Below are positions 44,947 to 64,000 of a DNA stretch of 64,000 bases, piece after piece. Within the stretch, counting starts at the first letter, position 1. The number at the start of each line of letters is the position of its first letter. The stretch covers positions 10,720,995 to 10,784,994 of the forward strand of contig CM119266.1 in the NCBI GenBank assembly GCA_051294375.1, given 5' to 3'. The position numbers and the translations under genes are program-made. Below the pieces are notes generated by a model. The model worked only from the letters and a program-made list of their open reading frames with translations, made no database searches and was not told where the DNA came from. The DNA is from Paraspadella gotoi. Taxonomy: Eukaryota; Chaetognatha.

Positions 44947-46682
44947 ATGCCAAGAAATCAAGACCCCGACACTTGCGCCTACGAAGGTTGCGTCAAGGGC
45001 GCGACGGGATCGAATCTATTGACCTGTTCCCGTTGCAAGTCGGTCAAATACTGCGACCGAGAGTGTCAGAGTCAAGATTGGAAAAAAGGGCACAAAAAGG
45101 CTTGTCAGCCGTGTCGAATCCAATCTGTCTTCGACAATGTATTTACGAAACAGATTTTCCCTTTCGACGAGGAATACAAGCGAATTTATCCAGAAGACGA
45201 GAGACTCCATAATGTTTTGTCAGAACGTCTCCTCAAAATTAATCTCCTTTTACCCATCTATTACATGATGACGAATGCGCAAATCGATTCCATACGGCTA
45301 ACGATTGGGCCGGAGAAGCGTTGGAAGAACCACCTCGACGATCCCGGTTTTGTAGAGTTCTTGGCAAACGGACCCGGCATCGGTGACGTTGGTCCCTGGG
45401 TTCTTCAACGATATTCGATCGCTGACAAGTTTCACACCATGCGGAACAATTTTATCGAAGAGATGCCGTTACGAATGGGAGAAACTATGATAATGATCGG
45501 ATTTCAGGATCTTCACCAACTGATAATGTCCTATATGGAGAAACCGCGGAAGGATGAACCGGTCGCTCCCTTCAAGCTCGTCGCAGTAGACATGTCGCTC
45601 ATCAGCGTCGCCAAGAGCCTCGTCGTTCATTCGATGATGATGGAAAACTGTCGCTCGAAAAGCGTCCTCCAAGTCATGTTTTCTTCCTTGTGGGAGAGAC
45701 AGACCTCGTCGGAGTTTCTTGCGTCTTGCGCTAAGATGGAAGCCAAGTACAGCGAAGATTCCAAAATCAAGTACATTTTCCGCGTGTGGTTGAACACGAA
45801 GCTCTCGCCGGAAAAGGCCGTTGTACTTTGGCAAACCAAGCAATCATTGGGCAACAGCGCCGTGATACCAATGCTCTTTCTAGCTCGCAAACAAGATCGC
45901 ATCGAATACGCTCGTTACCAGTCGACCGGTGCGGTTTTTTATTTCTCCAAGCTTAGCCGAGTCTGGGAACGTGACATCGATTGACATCGTCACTTATTGC
46001 TCGACTCGGTTCGAAGACGAGAATATCTATGACACCATCGCTCCTGGTCTCCGACTCGACGACGACGACTCAATCTTACAAGCCTTCGAACGCAAGATGA
46101 TCGACAAGGTGACCGCGACGAAGCGGCGCCTCATCGCCGGTCACGTGACCTGCGAATTCATTTGCGGCCAAGTTTCGTCCACCAACGAGCGACTGTTGAA
46201 CGATTTGAAGACGAAAGAGGCCGACGTCGTTCAATTGGTCCAACTGCCTCGACTACGTGGTGCCGGACGAGGCCTTCCAAGTCGCCCGGAGTTTTAGTCG
46301 CGAGGAAACGCGTCACGTCGCCATCTTCATGAACTGGAGAGGTTACGTGTTCGGCTCGACATTCGTAGATTACGATTCCACGGCGCCGCTCCTCCCACTG
46401 ATGGAAGATCATCAGCGAGAGTACAAGGCCGCCGCCGAGTCATTGAACGAGAGACTCCTGGCGACGGAAAAGGCGCCGCTTCTGATCGATTCCATCAATT
46501 CCCTTGATCGACAATTGGGGAAAAAGTTTTTTCAGAAATTTGTGACGACCTACTTTGACGAAGAGAGATTTCAAATAAATGAACTGAAGTATAGCGATTT
46601 TAGCGTTTTTGGTCGCGTTACGAATAGCTTTGAGGTCGAGTTTAAGTTGGCTAAGGGCCACAGTTCGAAGCTTGGTAACTAG
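44947..46682 (+). CDS. MYND zinc-finger protein, intronless, two +1 frame breaks
   Basis: A protein of about 577 aa if read through. The N-terminus has a full MYND zinc finger (Cys10, 15, 27, 30, 36, 40, His49, Cys53; YCDRECQSQDWKKGHKKAC), a protein-interaction module. I do not recognise the rest, so no function is assigned. Frame 1 runs 44947-45984. The frame then continues with NVTSIDIVTYC in a second frame (to about 46235) and VVPDEAFQVARSF in a third, ending at the stop at 46680-46682. Both breaks are +1 and sit at a T6 run (45935-45940) and at AATT (46233-46236), where one surplus T would explain each. Coding quality is kept on both sides, so consensus errors or a young pseudogene are likelier than an old one. 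A splice acceptor at 44914 suggests a leader exon, which argues against a processed copy. Confidence 0.75.
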
Positions 46683-49600
46683 AGCGCGAATGACCTCTTC
46701 TTATGTCAGTATGTATCATTACAGGATCAAGACTCGGGGAGAAATCTGCGAAATGAAATCAAACTCTCTGATTGGTCGAGACCCGAATGGAATCGTCCAA
46801 TAGGCGGATCGACTTCCATCCTGAAATCCCTGTATTATTCGTTGTAATCCGTTTTATTTCTTTGGCTTGGAAGTTGATCTACCAATTTTTCACTTTTTTA
46901 TTTTTGAATATTTCCTCTTTATTATAACAATGCTGAATCATATAATATTTAATTACGACGTTTTCAATAAAATTACATTCTAACTGCCTTTTAACTTTTT
47001 GTAACTCGCGGCGACAAGAGCGCGACTGTCCATTTTCTAGCTGTAACTGGAGGCGTTAATTTTTCCAACCATCAAACGAAATAATATCTTTTATTAATCC
47101 GTTAATATTTTGCCGTGTATACTTTAACAAAACTAAGAAGTGTTAGTAATTGCTTGTAAATTGTAATGAGTCGTTTGCAATTGGAAGAATTGGCTTTTAT
47201 GTACCTCATTGTTCGATGGATGAGTTATTAAATACAATCGACTTCATGACTATGTTTTTTTTAACCTTGTTGATTGATATTTTGATTTTGAATTCTTTGT
47301 CACCACTCACTATTATAACAATGTACTCTAATAATATTTCAGTATTATTTTTTTTACACAATTATATTCTATCTGCTTGATTTGTATCTGACTGGGAATT
47401 TTTAATCACAAATAAAGTCCTAAGTTTATGGTGAAAACCAATCATACTTTAATTTTATCCCTCGACACAGAGTACATCATGAAATACAATGATTGTAGAG
47501 AACAAAACTAAGTAGTGTAGTAACACATCTCTGATGAAATTTATGATTTATACTCAAGTATTAAATGACTCATACCGCATCTTTCTCAAATCAGCCAACA
47601 TTGTATAGAGCTTATTGCAAATACAAAGATAATACTATTTATTTAATAATTACTAGTAACATTTTATTGGCAAATCTTCGTGAATAAGTTAAATAGTTTG
47701 AAAAATGTGGATCGAATAAAGTAAAAAGTAACATTGTGCAGATGAAATTCAATGTTACAACAAGAAAAAAAATATATATCTTTACAGTTTATATGAGTGT
47801 AGCAAAGATCAAAATTAACTAGTTCCCGACTAATCGAATTTGAATACAACAAAAATCTCATTAATGGCATGAGCAGGAAGGATGGCAGATTCAGAAGCCA
47901 TCTACTACTTTGATTTCGGCGGTAGTCTTTTTCTAAAAATTAATAATAATATAATTTTTTTTTTAGAGATTTGTTTCTAATTGTGATACGGCTGATAAAA
48001 ATAAGAAGGAAAAAACTCTCTACGTATTACTTCATTCACCGATGATGATATGTATAGAATGTTCATTAATTATTAATCCTCTCTAAAGAAGACACTCGAC
48101 TAAGCGGATATTTTTTTTTACAAGTAATACAACACAAATATTTTTTTTCGCCTTACCAACGAAAAAAAAAAACGATAAAAATAAAAATAGTATATAATCT
48201 CAACATCGAAAAAAAAAATGTTTTAAAGAACAAATTTCGTGAACAACAAACATATTCGCCTGAACAGACAAAACTTTTTTTTAATAAGCGAAGAACTGTT
48301 TTTGTTTTGACTCGAAGAAGGAAGCCAACGTGTTTTCAAAAAAAAAAAAAGAAAAAAAATAGCGATTTTCAAGACTGCGAAGCGTCTGCAGATTAAAAAA
48401 AAAGAAAATATATTAAGCGACATTTTGAATAATTAAACGAACGAGTAATAATTATTACTTGAACTTCGCGGACTTGACTCACGAATATAAGAAAATAACT
48501 GAAGCACGATGCCTTACGTTGTTGAAGTTTACAATCTCAAAAGCAACAATATCAACAAGAAAAAAAAATTTGTTGAGATAATTCAGGAACCAATAAAAAA
48601 AAAATAGAAAAGGAAATAAGATTTGACGAGCAAACAAAACAGAGATTTTATTGTATTTTGAGTCTAATTTCTTTCTTATTTTTTAAATCTCATAATTTTT
48701 TATTTTTTTTAACGGAACTTACGTTTTATGCCTTGGAATAACTGAGATATAATGATTCAATGTAATAGGATACAAGCTTTAATTTTTTTTTGTCTACGGG
48801 TTTAAATAGAGCGAAGCACTTTAAAATACTACGTATACCTCTCAGAGTTATATCATAAGTAATAATATTTTCTTTAAAATATGGCTGCGTATAAAAACAG
48901 CTAGCGCGGCCGAGTCAGTAAAAGGAATGAAAATAGTAAATTTCTACTTTTTTTGGGCAGTAATATTTTAAAAGCATTCAGTGATACATGATATTTAAAA
49001 TCACGAGAAGAAAAGAAAATGGCGCGTGGCGGAGGAATACTGCCACGGAAAAAAATGGATATGTCTTTTTTTTTTAGTAATCATTCACCTATTGACATGT
49101 GAATATAACAGCGATCAATGAGAGAAGAAGGTTCATAGATTCTCTAACACATAAAGAGGGTTACATTTTTTTTTAAATTATGACCTTTTTTCGACGATCC
49201 TACACAGAGTGCGATTCATGACTCGGCGTGACGCCTCAACGTTTTGACGCGACACACAAAATCATGGAATAATTACAGTATCAAATCTAGTTTGTACAGT
49301 GCAATATATCTCTTGTTTTTATTTCAATACAACGCCAATGTGACACTTGTTTGCTTAAAAACTCGAATACCTACTCGCGAAAGAATAAGTGGCAAGAAAG
49401 AAAAATTATTTCTTACTAAATATATATATCAAATATCGTGCAGAATACTGTTTTAACTAATACGAACTTGAGTCAATACTTTCGAAATAATTTTGTTTTT
49501 TTTTTAACGTGTAAGATTGGCAAGATTTTTGGATGTAAAATCTATCAAGTACATGCTTTTGAGTATTTGTACTCAAACGGTGATACGTAACCTTTAAAAA

Positions 49601-51554
49601 AAAAAGAAAAGAAAAAAAAAAAACCGCGGATGGGCGCTTGGATTCGAAAAAATAATTGTCAGCACCAGTTGCAAAATCAGCGTCCTTCGCTACTCGGAAG
49701 ACTTAACGTTCGTCCGAGTACCGTTTTTTTTTTAAAAGTTTTTTTTTTATATTATGATCTAATGTTTTAACAGATAATCATTAGCATATTGTTTAACGAA
49801 GATAAATAAAAATATGTGATAGCATGAGAGTTTCGCCGGATCGACGCACGGAGGGACGTGACGTCGCACGCGGGAGAACCTTTTTTTAGACACCATGAAA
49901 TCGATGTCGGAAATTCGACGACGTGCAAACAGGATCAACGTTCATAAAATACGAAAAAAAAAGTGAAAACTTCTAAGGAAAAAAAAACCGGCGGGTTCGT
50001 AATATGTCTTAAAAAAGTTTAACAATTATTCTTTTTATTCTTTTGTTTTTTTTTTCTCTTCCGTCGTTGACATCTTTAATACCGGTCTCGTATACACTGA
50101 AAAAAAAAAATTCGAGAGCAAGTGTTCAGAGTTGAAAACATTGAAAGAAAATTCGTAACTTGAACTTCTTATCGTCGAAACACATATACACGCTTGGTTA
50201 GAGGTCACAAATGGCTTGCTTTGATCAATAAATATCAGTAACAATCAAAATATATATATCAACAGAATCTAGACTTGACTAGGCCTGGCAATACAGAGCG
50301 ATGATGACTGTCGTTTCGTAGGCTTCCTCCTAGCTGCTCCATCGGACATTGTTTCTTTTATAGTATTATTTTCATGATTCTGCGTTTGGTTTATTTAAAA
50401 AGTAATTTTATGTCTTGATCTTTTGTTAATTTTTTCCCCATAGATGGCGAAAGAATCGCCGAGAAAAAAAAGGAACATCTTCAGCGTCTCTCTTCTTTGA
50501 GCGAGGATATTTTGTTGCTTCCAAAATGATTTTTTCTAGAAGCGGGAGTCGACAGATTCGTAAAAAAATAGAAAGGAAAAAATATTTACAATAGTGTCAC
50601 GGGGTTATATATAGCGTGGATTATACGATAGGTAGGTAGCGGAAACGGAAAAGAAAAAGGACGTGAGAGAGAGACACTCAATTGCACACTAATTCGTATA
50701 AAGATTACGAGAACTAAAAAGAAAAGCCAGAATATACGGGAACAATTTTTTTTTTCGTATTACGACAAGGAACATGACTTAAACCACCAGACTTGTAGTA
50801 GGCAACGAAGAAACACGTAACAAATAAACCTCGTTTTAATTTAAAAGAAAAAGGAAAAATTCCTTCTATTAAACATTTATACTTCTTTTTTTTTTATGAC
50901 TAATCGAGGGTCAAACCGCGAAAATCCTCTTTTTTGCTCGAAATTTCGCGCTCTTTTTTTAATATTTTTTATTAGTGACAGCGGTGCTGAAAGCGTGATG
51001 GTAAGAAGTTAACAATATCAGGACGATTTTTTCCTGTTTTTGCTTAATATCCCGATTTTTTTTTGCAATAATTAAGGCAGTTGAACGCGTTCGCGTGATT
51101 GTCAATTTAATGAGTCAAGACTAGGAATCATGATTGCAAAAGTGACTTTTTTTAGGGAAAAGACGACCGCGCGTGAGGGAGAATCAGAAAGATAAAAAAA
51201 ACTTTTTAAAAACGAAATATTATGATAAACTTGGCGAGTAATACTGTAGATGACAAAGCCATAATCCTCTTTCGCCCCTTTTTTTTTTATCAACCCTCTC
51301 AAATTGTATATTCAGTTTCATATTCAGTATATTAAACAGTTTCTTTCTTTTTCTCTTGGTCTCGGTTGCAGCGTCTCTTTTCCGTCTCTAATTTCGTTGA
51401 CTGCGCGAATATATCGTTAAAAAAACGATAGATAATTGAAATAAAAAATTAAAAAAAAAACAAAAAAAACATGAGGTCACGCGACGCTCTTTTTCCGTTT
51501 CCTTTAAAAGGAGAATTAAGGGGCGATCACGTGACCCCATGACGGGATTCACTG
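46683..51554 (-). other. AT-rich; probable PCBP 3' UTR and intergenic
   Basis: No coding content on either strand. The region near the PCBP stop (about 49600-51554) is rich in poly-A/poly-T runs and moderately GC-rich, as expected for a long 3' UTR on the minus strand. TTTATT (AATAAA on minus) occurs several times, for example near 47641. Where the UTR ends cannot be told. Confidence 0.4.
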
Positions 51555-61130
<9,576 letters not shown>

Positions 61131-61377
61131 CTGTGGGCGAGGGTGGGTGGAAGAAAATTAATCGTTAATCTAGTTGGCAATTGTTTGTATTCTATCGTTA
61201 AAAAAAATACTAGTTACATTACTGAACGATCTTCGTATTGTTAAGTTTGAGAAAATCTCCGCCTCAATCGGTACATATTTTTTTAAGACAATGAATATAA
61301 TAAATAAAAGTTATATTAAACGACGATGAGTTTGTATCTATTTCTTTCCAACGAGATTCTAAGCGACATAAGAATTA

Positions 61378-61450
61378 GGTACAACCAATATAACATTTTT
61401 TAATTAATTGATCGTCTGACTTGACCCTGAATTTTGGACACTGTCGACTA
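61378..61450 (+). repeat. Dispersed repeat GTACAACCAATATAA, copy in PCBP intron
   Basis: GGTACAACCAATATAACATT is followed by a GACCCTGAATTTTGGACA phrase that resembles GTCCCTGACTTTGGACA after the copy at 21146. Confidence 0.5.
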
Positions 61451-62195
61451 GCATATGTGATTGACGAGAATTTTAAGACAAACGCAGAGTGTCCAAAAAT
61501 TTTTATCCAACCGACCACGCCGTAAATAAGAATAGTATGTCGCAAGCAATTAAGGACAAGCATCGCGGGAAAGCTCTCTCGTTCAGCCCCGTAACTCCCA
61601 CCCGGTTCGACGGCCAACCCACTTCCCGGGCCTTCCCCCTAATTCACGCCCCCTCTTTCGGACGTCGTTCCCAAAGATTTTTTTTCCCTCCTCAACGCGA
61701 CTTGGTGTTTTTCCACCGGGGAATTCAAGCTGGGGGGGTAAGGGCGAGGTAAACAGCGTCGTAACCATGACGACGACGGCGACGACGACCTCGGGACTCG
61801 GAGCGCGCATCCATGCAACTCAATTTCCTCGTCCCGAATTCGATTTGAAACTCATGGAGAAGGAAGGAGAGAGGGGGAAAGAGGGGGGGGAGAAAGTTGG
61901 AGAGGGGAGTGGGACAGGGAGACGGGAGGGGGAGGGTGGAAAAAGGACAGAGAAGGGGGAAGATAGGGAGAAGAAAGGGGAGGAAGGGAAAGAAAAACCG
62001 GAAGGACGAGGGGTTTTTTTTTTAACAAGCGGGGGTAAGGAAAACCAAATTCTTAGTTTTAATTGTTATATAATATATATATATGGATACGGATATGGTT
62101 GTGATGTGTTTAGAGCTTGTTTTTGATAATAGATGTATTTAATTTTTTATCCCCACTTCTACGTTTTTTTCTGGGCGGGTTGTTTGGATCTCCTA

Positions 62196-62196
62196 T

Positions 62197-62252
<56 letters not shown>
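62196..62252. repeat. (GTC)n microsatellite, about 19 units
   Basis: Perfect GTC trinucleotide run. Confidence 0.97.
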
Positions 62253-62253
<1 letters not shown>

Positions 62254-62648
62254 TGGGTCTTCGTTTCATTTCGAAAACTCGTTGACGGCCACAATGGCCG
62301 ACTAATCCTTGGGGGCGCCGCACCGCGCCGCACCGCGCAGCCCCGCGCCGCACAGGGCCACGACGCCGCCGCCAGCGCCAGACTTCTATTTTCGGTCGTC
62401 GAGCACTTCGACTGACCGCGGTCCAAACCGTTGACTGCGCTCACTTTAATCACCTCCTACTTCCTACTACGAGTTTGGTCTATGTCTATCCGCCTTCTTT
62501 CCGTCTATTAATCAGTCTGTCTTTCTATCCGTCTGTCTGTCAGTCGGTTTTTCCAACTTCCTTTCCAACGTCCAAGAGCCAAGAATGGGAAGGAACCCGT
62601 CTAAAGAAAGTGTTTATTTCAGACGTGCGTTTTAGTGAGGGAGAAAAA

Positions 62649-62649
<1 letters not shown>

Positions 62650-62705
<56 letters not shown>

Positions 62706-62763
62706 CTCTCTCTTCTCTCTCTCTCTCTCTCTTCTTTCTCTCTCTCTCTCTCTCTCTCTCTCC
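62650..62763. repeat. (CT)n microsatellite, interrupted
   Basis: CT dinucleotides with a few TTCT interruptions. Confidence 0.95.
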
Positions 62764-63508
62764 CACCCTCCCTCCTCCTTCCCTCACCACTTCTCCTCAT
62801 CTCTCACCCCCTTCCCTTCTTGATTGCATCTGGAACCTTTAAAACGAAAACTAATCAGGACTAAATGGGTCGATTTCTTGTCAGTCGCGGAAACGCGGGG
62901 GTGAAAATAGATTCGGAGCGGAAGTGAAAAAGAGGGTGGAAGAAACGGGAGGGGGAGAGGAGAAAGAGGGTGGTATGTGGTGGTAGTCAAAAAGAGGTGG
63001 GTGGTGGCAAGGAAAATGCGGGTTAAAATCAAGGAGGGGGTTGCGGAAAGAACCATTTGTTTGACGAGGAAGTTAAAAACAGAAAATGGTTTAAAAAAGG
63101 AAAAGGAAAGGAAACGTTCGAAAAGAAAACTGGAGAATCCATGAAACAAGTTGTGTAATTCATCCTAAAATGAAACTATTTTTAGTTCGTTATCTAATTA
63201 ATTTTATAAAAGGCTGTATATAATCAAGAAGAAACCAGTTCTTCGATCCCAAAAACAACAGCCAGCGAAAACTTCCTTCTCTCGCTTTTGATAAGTTGTA
63301 AAAACCGTGAGAAGTTCTGCTTCTTTCTCTCTTTCTTTCTTTCTTCTTTTCTTTTTCTTTTCCAGACTCTGCAATCTTGAAAGCGAAATCGACTTCCTGC
63401 TCCGTCGGCCCGCCTGCATCCTCTGCGACCCCTGCCGCTCCTGCGTCCCCCGACTCCTCGCGCCAAGAACGAAGTCTGCTTCCTTTTTTAGCAAATTGCG
63501 GTGGCAGA

Positions 63509-63629
<121 letters not shown>

Positions 63630-64000
63630 CCCTCAATTATTCCCACTTTAATCTGCATTCTTTATCCCCTTTTCGCCCACGAGTCGACCGACTTGGCCGA
63701 CGTGGCCGACTTGGCCGCCACCCTTGGTTCTACTCCCACTCCATTTACCACTTGTAATTTCTCCTCTTGTCCTCTTTCCTATGTCCTATATCTTAATAGT
63801 CCTATATCCTTGATTGTCCTTTTTTGTTTACTTCTCTATTGATCCTTTTTATTTCCATGCTTCCATGTCCTCTCACGCTTTTTTCATTCCATCCCTTTCT
63901 TCCTTCTCCTCTTCCTTTACTGACTTTCTTCACCCTCAATCTGGTTTCATCATCTTTTTCCTCCTCCTCCTCCTCCTTCTCCTGCTCCTCCTCCTCCTCC

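Overview
This is a window from an invertebrate animal genome. The genes have spliceosomal introns with GT-AG sites, there are no operons, and low-complexity coding tails, dense (CT)n/(GA)n microsatellites, foldback and MITE-like elements and a Penelope-like retroelement relic are all present. The protein sequences look most arthropod-like to me, for example the IPTPE and DDDLITAVYEYW segments of the Enhancer of polycomb protein. I cannot name a species.

Three protein-coding loci are supported. (1) Plus strand, 2842-9114: a complete Enhancer of polycomb (EPC/E(Pc)) gene in ten coding exons, about 1498 aa. A TATA box and a YY1/Pho-type motif lie upstream, and one intron looks like a GC-AG intron. 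(2) Plus strand, 44947-46682: an intronless MYND zinc-finger protein of about 577 aa whose frame is broken by two +1 shifts. (3) Minus strand, 61130-51555: the 3' half of a poly(rC)-binding protein gene (PCBP/hnRNP E; Drosophila mub type). It holds the linker exons, the third KH domain and a long Ala/Ser/Pro/Gln-rich tail. KH1 and KH2 must lie beyond 64000.

Layout: 1-9500 is the EPC locus. About 9.5-21.4 kb is AT-rich and full of mobile-element debris: large foldback elements, a MITE family with GTCGGATCTGC ends, a second family with GCCGACCGG ends that carries telomere-like TTAACCC repeats, tRNA-derived SINE-like copies, and Penelope-like remnants. About 20.3-43 kb is CpG- and CT-rich and holds no gene I can recognise. 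It is interrupted by seven N gaps, and next to the gaps the sequence is duplicated or triplicated with many small indels, which looks like faulty gap filling. About 43-47 kb is the MYND locus, 47-51.5 kb is AT-rich and probably includes the PCBP 3' UTR, and 51.5-64 kb is the PCBP gene with microsatellite-rich introns.

The most interesting observation is a pair of sequences that fit the full hammerhead ribozyme pattern: 17200-17251 on plus and 19841-19892 on minus. Each has CTGATGA, a perfect 5-bp stem II, GAAA, a short palindromic stem III, a UH cleavage site and a stem I. The first lies about 130 bases downstream of a remnant of a Penelope-type GIY-YIG endonuclease C-terminus, as expected for hammerheads in Penelope-like elements.
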